Notes: generated from the sequence alone by a model not told the origin. 21,174 bases of DNA from Candidatus Moranbacteria bacterium GW2011_GWE2_36_40 (GCA_000991645.1 LBRX01000009.1:1-21174); one strand, 5' to 3'; counted from the first letter of the stretch, positions 1-7,137 are shown. Numbers and translations: made by a program.

Positions 1-1
1 T

Positions 2-82
2 GGACTTTTTAATACTCGCTGGACGTTTATCATTGGTTTTATGTTTGTTTTTAAGATAACTAATTTTAACATCGTTGCTTAA
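2..82 (+). CDS. C-terminal end of an unknown upstream gene (partial)
   Basis: An open frame enters from the left edge and ends at TAA 80-82, 15 bp before prmC. The 26 visible residues are hydrophobic and aromatic (GLFNTRWTFIIG followed by FMFVFK), like the last membrane segment of a polytopic protein. A second frame (positions 3-59) is also open and hydrophobic, so the frame is uncertain. The family cannot be named from so little. The short gap and the absence of a promoter suggest it is co-transcribed with prmC. The tail does not look like that of release factor 1, the usual partner of prmC. Confidence 0.35.
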   Translation, partial: GLFNTRWTFIIGFMFVFKITNFNIVA

Positions 83-97
83 AATGCAACAGGTCTA

Positions 98-1012
98 ATG
101 CTTACCATTCGAGAGATTACTAAGATATATAAAAATAAGATTGATTTTCTAGATCTTGAAATATTAATCGCAAATTCCCTCAAAAAAACGAGGGAATTTG
201 TTTTAACATATCCAGAACAGACAATAACCAGACTACAAGAAACAAAAATCAAGAAAGATATTTCCAGAAGAATGAAGGGTGAACCGATTGCTTACATTGT
301 TGGTCATAAGGAATTTTATGGACTGGATTTTATAGTAAACAAGCATACACTCGTGCCAAGACCCGAAACGGAAATGATTGTTGAATTAGTAACTAGTAAC
401 CAGCAATCAGTAATCAGTAAAAATTCAAATGCAAAAAATATAATTATTGACATTGGAACTGGCAGTGGAAATATCATTATTTCAATAGCAAAAACACTTG
501 CTACTAGTTACGAGTTACCAGTTACTGGCTATAGTTTTTTTGCGACCGACATCAGCAAAGAAGCATTAAAAATTGCCAAAAAGAATGCGAAGTTGATTGG
601 AGTTGATAAAAAAATTAAATTCCTCCACGGAGATTTGTTAAAACCATTATTAAAAGCTAAAAAGCTAATGCCTAATAAGCTAATTATAACTGCTAATCTG
701 CCATATCTCTCCAAAGAGATCTATCAAAGTGCGCCGATTGATGTGAAAAAATTTGAACCAAAGTCAGCACTTTACAGTGCCGAAGCAGGACTTGCCCATT
801 ATGGAAAACTATTACAACAAATTCAAAAATTACTAGCTGCTAGTTACGAATTACGAGTTACTATTTTTCTCGAAATAAGCCCGGAACAAAAACAGCCACT
901 AATGAAACTTATCAAAAATATTCTTCCAAAAGCACGGATGGAATTCAAAAAAGATCTTGCAGGCAAATGGCGGATATGCAAAGTAACTATCAATGTTTCT
1001 CCCTCTCCTTAG
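98..1012 (+). CDS. prmC: PrmC/HemK-type release factor glutamine methyltransferase
   Basis: Enzymes of this family methylate the GGQ glutamine of peptide-chain release factors using S-adenosylmethionine. Visible motifs are the family signature PRPETE (87-92), the SAM-binding loop DIGTGSG (118-124) and NLPY (200-203), which stands where most members have NPPY and is the substrate-glutamine site. The 304 residues exceed the roughly 280 typical of the family. The excess lies at three places encoded by 7-bp tandem repeats (about residues 97-108, 134-145 and 246-255). All appear to fall in loops: before the SAM motif, after the first helix, and before a late strand. The start ATG has only a weak AGG upstream. 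The stop TAG (1010-1012) lies inside a palindromic repeat, so the last residues (SPSP) are repeat-encoded. Family assignment is firm; activity is inferred. Confidence 0.93.
   Translation: MLTIREITKIYKNKIDFLDLEILIANSLKKTREFVLTYPEQTITRLQETKIKKDISRRMKGEPIAYIVGHKEFYGLDFIVNKHTLVPRPETEMIVELVTSNQQSVISKNSNAKNIIIDIGTGSGNIIISIAKTLATSYELPVTGYSFFATDISKEALKIAKKNAKLIGVDKKIKFLHGDLLKPLLKAKKLMPNKLIITANLPYLSKEIYQSAPIDVKKFEPKSALYSAEAGLAHYGKLLQQIQKLLAASYELRVTIFLEISPEQKQPLMKLIKNILPKARMEFKKDLAGKWRICKVTINVSPSP
386..420 (+). repeat. 7-bp tandem repeat inside prmC, site 1
   Basis: Five consecutive heptamers (TTAGTAA, CTAGTAA, CCAGCAA, TCAGTAA, TCAGTAA) run in phase through the coding sequence. Their orientation is opposite to that of the other two sites in this gene. 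They encode a Ser/Asn/Gln-rich stretch that separates the N-terminal domain from the SAM-binding domain. Confidence 0.8.
497..531 (+). repeat. 7-bp tandem repeat inside prmC, site 2
   Basis: Five heptamers (CTTGCTA, CTAGTTA, CGAGTTA, CCAGTTA, CTGGCTA) encode the segment LATSYELPVTGY. It lies between the first helix and second strand of the methyltransferase fold, where PrmC proteins normally have a short turn. Confidence 0.8.
833..860 (+). repeat. 7-bp tandem repeat inside prmC, site 3
   Basis: Four heptamers (CTAGCTG, CTAGTTA, CGAATTA, CGAGTTA) encode LAASYELRV. The unit is the same as at site 2 and in the same orientation, so the two sites give the shared peptide SYEL. Confidence 0.8.
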
Positions 1013-1024
1013 ATAAGGAGAGGG
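1001..1024. repeat. Palindromic repeat overlapping the prmC stop codon
   Basis: The arms CCCTCTCCTTA and TAAGGAGAGGG are perfectly complementary over 11 bp around a 2-base loop. The prmC stop TAG lies at the centre. A purine-rich tail (GTTGGGGTGAGG) follows. This kind of element is dispersed in many bacterial genomes (from memory, not searched). Confidence 0.75.
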
Positions 1025-1086
1025 TTGGGGTGAGGTTGAGCATTGGATTTTCTCAAACCTCTCTGTCCCGATTCTATATCGAGACA

Positions 1087-1131
1087 CCCGCCTCGCATCG
1101 ACGAGCAATCGTCTTTGCGAGTCGAGGCGGG
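1087..1131. repeat. 45-bp GC-rich palindromic element, copy A
   Basis: Its ends CCCGCCTCG and CGAGGCGGG are complementary and enclose an inner GACGA/TCGTC hairpin. The reverse complement matches 17160-17204 at 38 of 45 positions, and all seven differences are transitions. It stands out as GC-rich within AT-rich DNA. Confidence 0.8.
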
Positions 1132-1153
1132 TCTCTCCTCATCTGAGGAGAGA
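1132..1153. repeat. Palindromic repeat following copy A
   Basis: The arms TCTCTCCTCA and TGAGGAGAGA form a perfect 10-bp stem with a 2-base loop. The core resembles the palindrome at 1001-1024, so two related hairpins flank the GC-rich element. Confidence 0.7.
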
Positions 1154-1180
1154 AAGATTCGGAAAAAAATTTTTTTACCC

Positions 1181-1215
1181 AAACTAAAACCCGCCAAATT
1201 GGCGGGTTTTAGTTT
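1181..1215. terminator. Bidirectional Rho-independent terminator
   Basis: A perfect 15-bp inverted repeat (AAACTAAAACCCGCC and its complement) surrounds a 5-base AT loop. Both outer flanks of the GC stem are A/T-rich, giving T runs in both directions. It sits between the convergent prmC (+) and histone-like gene (-) and probably ends both transcripts. Confidence 0.8.
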
Positions 1216-1275
1216 GTCGATACAATTTAACTTGCAATGAAGTCAAAAAATACAAACTTATATAATCAAGATAGA

Positions 1276-1446
1276 TTATTTCTTTCGTTTTGCAACTTTT
1301 TTCTTTGCAACTTTCTTAGGAGCTGCTTTTTTAACTGCCTTTTTTACAGTCTTAACTGCCTTTTTTACAGCTTTTTTTGCAACTTTTTTAACTGCCTTTT
1401 TTACAGTCTTCTTTGCTGCTTTTTTAGCTACTTTTTTTACTGCCAT
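1276..1446 (-). CDS. Histone H1-like Lys/Ala-rich DNA-binding protein
   Basis: The protein has 56 residues and is nearly all Lys, Ala and Val in repeats of the type VKKAVKK/AAKK, ending in RKK. Such sequences resemble the C-terminal tail of histone H1 and the bacterial Hc1/Hc2-type proteins, which bind and compact DNA nonspecifically. The start at 1446 is chosen because a perfect AGGAGGT (1455-1461) lies at proper spacing. An upstream in-frame codon would add 15 unlike residues. The gene stands alone, convergent to prmC, with a long leader and a candidate promoter at 1659-1686. The nucleotide sequence is itself internally repetitive, so unit number could vary between strains. The role in nucleoid organisation is inferred from composition only. 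Confidence 0.8.
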   Translation of the reverse strand: MAVKKVAKKAAKKTVKKAVKKVAKKAVKKAVKTVKKAVKKAAPKKVAKKKVAKRKK

Positions 1447-1504
1447 GTGAAAACACCTCCTTTCAGAAATTTGCTCTTTTACTGATATCAAGCAGAACGG
1501 ATAT

Positions 1505-1550
1505 GTTCCACTTCACTTATAAGAAATATTTCCTACCAGAGAAGTGAAAC
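1505..1550 (-). promoter_or_regulatory. Possible leader hairpin of the histone-like gene
   Basis: GTTCCACTTC (1505-1514) and GAAGTGAAAC (1541-1550) pair with one mismatch. Between them lies the small palindrome GAAATATTTC (1523-1532). The structure falls in the untranslated leader, about 60 bp upstream of the start codon. Its function is unknown. Confidence 0.35.
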
Positions 1551-1658
1551 CAATTTTGAAATGCTAAATATTTTTATCTAAGCAAATTATTTTTATTTTT
1601 TAATTTCGCCGAACGACGAATGTTTTTGTTTTTGGAAAATTTATTTTTCCTTAACTTA

Positions 1659-1686
1659 ATTATAGTATGTATTTAATAAAAAGCAA
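1659..1686 (-). promoter_or_regulatory. Candidate sigma-70 promoter for the histone-like gene
   Basis: Read on the minus strand, TTGCTT is followed after 16 bp by a perfect TATAAT. The start would lie near 1652, giving a leader of about 200 nt. A DnaA box lies 10 bp upstream of the -35. Confidence 0.45.
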
Positions 1687-1696
1687 TGCAAAAAAG

Positions 1697-1705
1697 TTAT
1701 CCACA
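1697..1705 (+). other. Consensus DnaA box
   Basis: TTATCCACA is an exact match to the E. coli DnaA box consensus. It abuts a GC-rich perfect palindrome and a very AT-rich stretch. It is the only exact copy I found nearby, so it may be chance. Confidence 0.4.
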
Positions 1706-1741
1706 CCCGCCCGCAACGCTACGCGTAGCGTTGCGGGCGGG
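1706..1741. repeat. Perfect 36-bp GC-rich palindrome
   Basis: Two 18-bp arms with no loop: CCCGCCCGCAACGCTACG followed by its exact complement. No T tract follows on either side, so a terminator role is unlikely. Its ends (CCCGCC and GGCGGG) match those of the 45-bp elements, but the inside differs. Confidence 0.85.
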
Positions 1742-2081
1742 GCACATCATTTTGATACCATTTTTACTGCACTATCTTGCAATGTATTTATACATTTACT
1801 TTGAAATAATATTTCCGATTTATAAATATATCATTAGACTATTTTTTAAAAAATTATTTTTCAACCTTTTTTTATTTTTTAAAATAAATATAAAAATATT
1901 TTTACCACCCAAGAATTAATTTATGACTTTTTTAATTTCTTAATTTTAATTTATTATTTTTTATTTTAATTTTAATAATTACAACTTTTAATATCAACTT
2001 ATGTTATTTTTATTGCATGACGCATGCCATACAAATTATATTTTAAGCTTTATTACGCCAAAAAACAGACTTTTTGTCTAG
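1742..2081. other. Long AT-rich spacer without a supported gene
   Basis: The stretch is extremely AT-rich: 1921-1980 contains only three G or C bases in sixty. It includes runs of A and T and one small inverted repeat, GCATG-ACG-CATGC (2015-2027). No reading frame has protein-like composition. It separates the divergent histone-like gene and the gene at 2252. Confidence 0.6.
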
Positions 2082-2110
2082 TTGACGCTCAAATTTGGCA
2101 CTGATACAAT
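2082..2110 (+). promoter_or_regulatory. Sigma-70 promoter for the 195-residue protein
   Basis: TTGACG (2082-2087) and TACAAT (2105-2110) are separated by exactly 17 bp. Transcription would start near 2117, giving a leader of about 135 nt. Confidence 0.65.
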
Positions 2111-2133
2111 GAAAAGACTAAAGGAAGAACAAG

Positions 2134-2156
2134 TCTCAATCATGTATAGATTGAGA
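2134..2156 (+). promoter_or_regulatory. Leader hairpin upstream of the 195-residue protein
   Basis: TCTCAATC and GATTGAGA form a perfect 8-bp stem with a 7-base loop, about 17 nt after the predicted transcription start. A 5'-end stabilising or regulatory role is possible. Confidence 0.4.
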
Positions 2157-2251
2157 TTAAGCTTCAACGAAAGCGCCCTTTGACAATTAATCCACTGAAT
2201 CCAAGGCTTTTTAGCGTTGGAAAGTAAACTAGAAAGGAAGGTGACAAAATC

Positions 2252-2839
2252 ATGGAAGAATACACACCCGAAACACAAGCAGCAAAAGTTGAAGAATTGA
2301 AAAGATGGTTTCAAGATAATCTGAGAATTGTTATCAGTATCCTCATTGTTGTTGTTATCGCTGGAGGAATTTACTCTTATTCAAAGAGAACTGATTCTCC
2401 TATAGTTGCTGAACAAGCAACTGAAGAAAGCAGTGACCAAGCAACAACTGAAGAGCCTGCAACAACTACTGATGAAAAATCAGCAACTGTTGAAAAAAGC
2501 ACCAAAACCGAAGTATCTTCATCTGCAGCAAGCAAAGAAACTGAAGCTGGATTTGTTGAAACTGCAGGCAAAGGAGATGGCTTAACAGTACTTGCTCGTA
2601 GAGCAACAGCAAATTATCTTGAAAAAAACCAAGATTCGACATTGACCAAGGAGCACAAGATTTACATTGAAGATTACCTAAGAAAAGCTGTTGGTCACAA
2701 AGGAGGAGTACACGTTGGAACAAATGTAGAATTTTCAAAAGAGCTTATACAGAAAGCCATCCAACAATCGAAAACTCTGAACGAACGACAACTTAAGAAC
2801 CTTCAAAAATATTCAGCGCGAGTTTCTTCTCTCTCATAA
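2252..2839 (+). CDS. Membrane-anchored protein with a C-terminal LysM-like or unknown domain
   Basis: The 195-residue protein has a cytoplasmic N-terminus, one membrane helix (about 25-42), a Thr/Glu/Ser-rich linker (46-100) and a conserved-looking C-terminal domain (100-195). That domain opens with GKGDGLTVLARRATANYL and contains YIEDYLRK and LKNLQKY. The GDGLTVLARRA portion recalls the start of LysM-type wall-binding repeats (GDSLxxIA), but the rest does not fit LysM. I recall similar domains only as hypothetical proteins of Patescibacteria. An SD-like GGAAGGTG lies 8 bp before the ATG. The gene has its own promoter (2082-2110) and terminator (2901-2931), so it is a single-gene unit. An extracytoplasmic location is likely; function is unknown. 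Confidence 0.8.
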   Translation: MEEYTPETQAAKVEELKRWFQDNLRIVISILIVVVIAGGIYSYSKRTDSPIVAEQATEESSDQATTEEPATTTDEKSATVEKSTKTEVSSSAASKETEAGFVETAGKGDGLTVLARRATANYLEKNQDSTLTKEHKIYIEDYLRKAVGHKGGVHVGTNVEFSKELIQKAIQQSKTLNERQLKNLQKYSARVSSLS

Positions 2840-2900
2840 GTGAAAAACCAAACTGCAATATAACCACACAATTGTTCTTTTCCGGAAAAGCTTACTCAAC

Positions 2901-2931
2901 AAAAGCCCTCTCGCTAAGCGAGAGGGCTTTT
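2901..2931. terminator. Bidirectional terminator between convergent genes
   Basis: AAAAGCCCTCTCGCT and AGCGAGAGGGCTTTT form a perfect 15-bp stem with a minimal loop. The T run on each strand lies within the outer stem. It sits between the plus-strand gene ending at 2839 and the minus-strand gene ending at 2983. Confidence 0.85.
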
Positions 2932-2982
2932 GCGTTTCAAGCATCTAACAATCACGAGTAGCTCACTATCCTTCAAAAAATA

Positions 2983-5900
2983 TTACCAAGTCACAACCAA
3001 GTTCCCCTTCTTGCTGCTCTTGTTTCCCACTTTATCATAAGCCGTAATGGTGAATGTTTGAGGTCCTTTTTTGGAAAATTGAGGAATGATAAATTCGGAT
3101 TTTTTTGTTTTAATAGTTTTTCCTGCTATTGATATTTTGTAATAATCAACACCTCTATTGTCTGTGGCATCAAAATCCATGATTGAACCTCTGTGTTTTA
3201 TATAAAGTGGAGATAGTGGTTTGATTTTTGGTTTTTTGTCGTCCACTTTAAGTTTATATTCTTTGGAAGTTGCGATTTCAACTCCATCCTGATTTAGGTA
3301 GTGAACTTTAAAAGTTTTGGCTTTTATCTTAACACCCCACTGTCCAGATTGATCAACAGAAACTTCCGAGATTAGCTTGCTGCCATTTTTAATTTTAATT
3401 TTTCCTCCAGCAATTTCAGGGTTGGTGTTTTTAAGCTTAATCCTGTTTGATTTTAGAAAGCTAGAGAATGATTTGCGAGAATCATTGAAAAAAAGATTTG
3501 GACTTGTGTCAGCCACTGCCTTTGGAGTTTTGTCGATGTTAGTAATGGTAACAGTTTCAGTTGTTTGATTTCCAGCATCATCAGTGGCAACAAAATCGAA
3601 ACTGCCATTTTGAGTAAAGGTGTGGGTTGTTGTATTCAGCGTTCCTTCATTGGTGGAGGCTGTCACTGTAATGTTCTGATCGGTTTCTTCTTGATCGTAT
3701 TGATTAATTGTGATGATGGGAAAAATGGTATCAATAACATACGCCTTGGTTTGAATTGATTCACTGTTGCCATTTAAATCTGTTGAAAAGAATTTTAGAA
3801 CTGTATCAGAAACAATATCAATTGGATCGGTATGCTGGGTTGATGCTGTTGTTGGATTGCTGCCATCTAAAGTGTAATAGGTCTTATCACAACCTACACC
3901 CGCGTCATCACTGCAAGTCAACACTACAGATTGAATGGCATTGTAAAGTCCTTGTTCAGGAGAAACAGTTGTTATTGGAGCAACATTGTCTCCTTCAATT
4001 ATTTCAAAATCATGTTCGCTGTATCCACCAGTATAGAGGAAAGATATCTTTCCTTCGCTATTTGATTTGCAAATTCCATTGGTACAAATTGTCCCATTTG
4101 CACCTTGAATGTTTTGACCAAGAATTGTATCTACCGATACGTTGTAATTCTTGTTTGAGTCAAGATCGCCAATAGTGTGCAAGATATTTGTTGCACCAAG
4201 CACACTCGAGCTCTCAGTCCAAGCTTTTCGATGATTACCAGTATTTAACCATGTAATATCAGTAATATCCATCCAGTTTGGACGCGCTTCAGTTGATCCG
4301 TAGGTTGTGAAGTTCCCAGATTCAGGTTTAATCACAAGATCTGCTGTATTGGAGGATGTTGTATTTAAATCTCTAAATTTCCCATCTCCATAAATTCTTG
4401 CACCTGCTGCTATATCAATCTCATTAATACCAATAGTATGTGGGGGTTGATATTCATAAGTTCCAATATCTGGAACACCGTAAATAGGATTTCCAGAAAA
4501 ATCAACCACTCCAGAAACAGAAGATCCAGAATCAATAGCGGAAGATGTATCTTGTAAAACATAATTTCCCTGACGCTGCTTAGAATCAACAATGTAACGA
4601 ACAGTGTTCACATCATCTTTTCCTGTGGTTGCAACTCTATTAATATCATACCATCCAGTGGAGTTATCAATTACCCATTGAGCTGCATTTTCCATGGTAA
4701 CGAGCTGCGCTCCTCGCAATGCCAAATGTTCCATTATGGCTCGTACCTGTGCCCGAGAAAGTTCAACATCAGCTATATCACCTTTCCCTTGTCTATAATT
4801 TCCAAAAGCCAATACGCCGCCGTATGTTTGCATCCTAGCCACAACATTATCAAATTTCTTCTCCCATCCAATCGGTAAATTCTCTGCCACATCATCAATA
4901 GCTGGATTGTAGCTTGAATTACCAGTGACATCTTGAAATATTTTTTTAGACATGTTAGATGGCAATCTTGTAATCTCCAAATCATTAGCATTTGGTAATG
5001 GATCCATCATAACAACATAATAAGGCCAGATGCTTGAGCCTCTAACAGCAGTATATCCAACTGATTTTGCATACAGTTTTCCTTCGGTTCCTATGAGATT
5101 ATTATATACTGTCAATGTCTTACAGGCTCCTGCCCCAAGCTCAGCATCAATATCCTGCTTTGATCCGAGTATTTGATACTCAAAATGCTTTGACTGATCA
5201 TAATAAAAAATAGTAGTTGCTGAAATATCAACATCAACAACATCTGCCAAAGATGTCGGGGAACCATTACCAGCCTGGTCAGAATTTGGCACAGCCACAC
5301 TATTATATGATGCACCTATAGCTGCGGCCAACTGAGTAACTGTCTCATAGTCAGACAATGTCTTGGTCAATCCATCTGATGTTACAATACTGTCAGCTGC
5401 TGTGTTTATGGTAACAGTAACGCCAGACTTAGACATTTGAAATGCTTTCATGTCAACCAAATTAACATTATTTCTTGTTCTTGAAGAAATTTCATGTCCT
5501 CTTGCATACAAGTCACGTGCTCTATCCCAACGCGCAATACCATTTTCTTTTTCATATATTGGAGCATCATCCATATGACTTGTGGCCACTGTCCACGTTC
5601 CCTTGCCTCCAAGCGACTCCAGATCTTCAGCCATTTCAGAAAAATATCCTCCTTGCTCAGCATTTTCATTCATAAAAGATACGAATGCTGGCATTCTTGA
5701 TTCCATAAAACCCAGATTATAATCACTGACACCGAGTATCTTATTATTTCCTCCATCTATCACATTTGCAGCAAAAGGCGACTTGCCTGTAGCACCAGCA
5801 GAAAACACGCTACTAGAAACCGTAATTCCACCTCCACCAGTGGCCCCATGATTAATGAGATATGAAGATTCGTTATCCAAATAATTACCAAGAAATATCG

Positions 5901-6645
5901 AATTTTTTATTGAAACATTTGGTGCCCCTGTGCCAGAAGTTACAATCAAACTATGCTTACGATTCCCCATAAACAAGTCATTGTTAAACTGAACAATTCC
6001 ATTGGTAATTGAAATACTGTCTTGCAAGTCAAAGAATTGACAAGCATTGAAAGCTGTAGTAACGGTTGATTGAGACAAGCTAAAAATAGAATTGCCATCT
6101 GGTTTTTTGTAAATTTTGCTACGATTAAATATGAGGTTGAAAGTATTTGCCGTTGGTGTGTACAAAAGTTTATTTGTTAAAGCATCTCCAATAATACAAT
6201 CGTTAAAAGTGCCTGCTGCTGTTGCATTTATTGTGTAAAGTGTTGTATTGATAAACTTTAAATTCTCAAATATGGATACTTTATCCAAAAATAATGCATT
6301 ACTTGCCCCACCATTTATAGTAACTTGACCATTGTGCTCATTTTCCGATGACCCCTTAAATGTAACATTATCATATGATGTGTCTATTGTGGCATATGAC
6401 AAACCAAAAAGTCCTCCATCAATTTCAATAATATCACCCCCTTGAGTTGCAGCATTACGCGCAACGCTAACAGTTGTAGCAGCTTTTGCCCACGTGTCAT
6501 AAGGCGCAGTATTTGATCCCGTTGGCGAAACATAATACGTCGCCGCGCTCGCCCTCCCCACTCCCGCGCCCAAAAACAAGCCTCCAGCCAAAAGTGCTAG
6601 TGAGAATATTTGCAGGTTTAATTTCGTTCTCATTTTATTTTTCAT
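2983..6645 (-). CDS. Very large secreted beta-helix protein with a deacetylase-like insert and Ig-like repeats
   Basis: A 1220-residue exported protein. Residues 1-34 are a signal peptide (basic start, Leu/Ala core, cleavage after ASA). Residues 35-310 read as a parallel beta-helix, opening with TYYVSPTGSN and rich in N/G/S/T turns. Residues about 315-660 follow the order of a NodB-type polysaccharide deacetylase (WDRARDLYARGHEISSRT, GYTAVRG, a late LVTMENAAQWV) but lack its DD and HxxxH metal ligands. Residues 700-732 (SAIDSGS through PDIGTYEY) look like the end of a beta-helix module. Residues 735-885 are an unassigned beta-rich part. Residues 890-970 match the chitobiase C-terminal fold (TYYTLDGSNPT). 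Residues 971-1220 look like Ig/HYR-type repeats. No sortase motif or C-terminal helix is visible. No clear SD precedes the start; residue 5 is an alternative. It is probably a surface or released carbohydrate-interacting protein. Confidence 0.85.
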   Translation of the reverse strand: MKNKMRTKLNLQIFSLALLAGGLFLGAGVGRASAATYYVSPTGSNTAPYDTWAKAATTVSVARNAATQGGDIIEIDGGLFGLSYATIDTSYDNVTFKGSSENEHNGQVTINGGASNALFLDKVSIFENLKFINTTLYTINATAAGTFNDCIIGDALTNKLLYTPTANTFNLIFNRSKIYKKPDGNSIFSLSQSTVTTAFNACQFFDLQDSISITNGIVQFNNDLFMGNRKHSLIVTSGTGAPNVSIKNSIFLGNYLDNESSYLINHGATGGGGITVSSSVFSAGATGKSPFAANVIDGGNNKILGVSDYNLGFMESRMPAFVSFMNENAEQGGYFSEMAEDLESLGGKGTWTVATSHMDDAPIYEKENGIARWDRARDLYARGHEISSRTRNNVNLVDMKAFQMSKSGVTVTINTAADSIVTSDGLTKTLSDYETVTQLAAAIGASYNSVAVPNSDQAGNGSPTSLADVVDVDISATTIFYYDQSKHFEYQILGSKQDIDAELGAGACKTLTVYNNLIGTEGKLYAKSVGYTAVRGSSIWPYYVVMMDPLPNANDLEITRLPSNMSKKIFQDVTGNSSYNPAIDDVAENLPIGWEKKFDNVVARMQTYGGVLAFGNYRQGKGDIADVELSRAQVRAIMEHLALRGAQLVTMENAAQWVIDNSTGWYDINRVATTGKDDVNTVRYIVDSKQRQGNYVLQDTSSAIDSGSSVSGVVDFSGNPIYGVPDIGTYEYQPPHTIGINEIDIAAGARIYGDGKFRDLNTTSSNTADLVIKPESGNFTTYGSTEARPNWMDITDITWLNTGNHRKAWTESSSVLGATNILHTIGDLDSNKNYNVSVDTILGQNIQGANGTICTNGICKSNSEGKISFLYTGGYSEHDFEIIEGDNVAPITTVSPEQGLYNAIQSVVLTCSDDAGVGCDKTYYTLDGSNPTTASTQHTDPIDIVSDTVLKFFSTDLNGNSESIQTKAYVIDTIFPIITINQYDQEETDQNITVTASTNEGTLNTTTHTFTQNGSFDFVATDDAGNQTTETVTITNIDKTPKAVADTSPNLFFNDSRKSFSSFLKSNRIKLKNTNPEIAGGKIKIKNGSKLISEVSVDQSGQWGVKIKAKTFKVHYLNQDGVEIATSKEYKLKVDDKKPKIKPLSPLYIKHRGSIMDFDATDNRGVDYYKISIAGKTIKTKKSEFIIPQFSKKGPQTFTITAYDKVGNKSSKKGNLVVTW

Positions 6646-6695
6646 TTTTTATATGAATTATTTGCATTAAAAAAAAATCCCTTTTTTAATCTTCA

Positions 6696-7088
6696 CTACT
6701 CATGTTGAGATGAAAAACTGAAAAAGAGATTTCTGATTTGAATCGTGCTTGCTTTCAAAAAAAACTTGAAATGGCTAGAGCTTGCTCCCATGGTAGTTCT
6801 AAGCATGTTAAAGATACATAAGAAAATTTTCCTTGGACAGATTGATTTTCTGAAAATAGAAACCAGGCCAACATTGTTTTCACTCCAAGCATTCAAAGCT
6901 GAATACAGGCTACCATAAGAAAAAAATACAGTATATGCAGTAATAAAAATTGCAGCGCGCTCTGGTACATATTTCAAATAAAGATACAACAAAAAATCAG
7001 CTTCCAATACGTGAAGCACCCGCAAGACGCAAGTATCAAGTTTTTTCATCAAGTCGTACATTTCCAGTTGAAAACAAAAATTAATCAA
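6696..7088 (-). CDS. Doubtful 130-codon open frame
   Basis: The frame begins 14 bp downstream of a predicted transcription start, but only with TTG. The first in-frame ATG codons are at residues 10 and 14 and have no SD. Composition is odd (many Phe, Leu, Cys; ending in FFSFSSQHE), with one possible membrane segment around residues 45-65. It could be a real fast-evolving gene, a decayed gene or noncoding leader. I lean towards noncoding. Confidence 0.2.
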   Translation of the reverse strand: MINFCFQLEMYDLMKKLDTCVLRVLHVLEADFLLYLYLKYVPERAAIFITAYTVFFSYGSLYSALNAWSENNVGLVSIFRKSICPRKIFLCIFNMLRTTMGASSSHFKFFLKASTIQIRNLFFSFSSQHE

Positions 7089-7108
7089 ATCTACTTGATC
7101 ACATATAA

Positions 7109-7137
7109 ATTATATAATATTTTCCAATTACCAGCAA
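7109..7137 (-). promoter_or_regulatory. Sigma-70 promoter in the spacer upstream of the beta-helix gene
   Basis: On the minus strand TTGCTG (7137-7132) and a perfect TATAAT (7114-7109) are 17 bp apart. Transcription would begin near 7102 and run towards the beta-helix gene start at 6645. Confidence 0.6.

Noticed and set aside
1163..1176. A7T7 tract as a curved-DNA regulatory site
   Set aside because: Such tracts are expected in DNA this AT-rich, and no promoter adjoins it.
1706..1741. The 36-bp palindrome as a terminator
   Set aside because: It has no loop bases and no T run on either side, and no gene ends next to it.
1686..1919. Plus-strand open frame of 77 codons over the palindrome and AT-rich spacer
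   Set aside because: Its first part translates the palindrome and the rest is Phe/Ile/Lys from AT-rich DNA. There is no SD and no protein-like pattern.
3756..4175. 139-codon plus-strand frame opposite the beta-helix gene
   Set aside because: It is antisense to well-supported chitobiase-like and beta-rich domains, and is Cys/His/Leu-rich without recognisable pattern.
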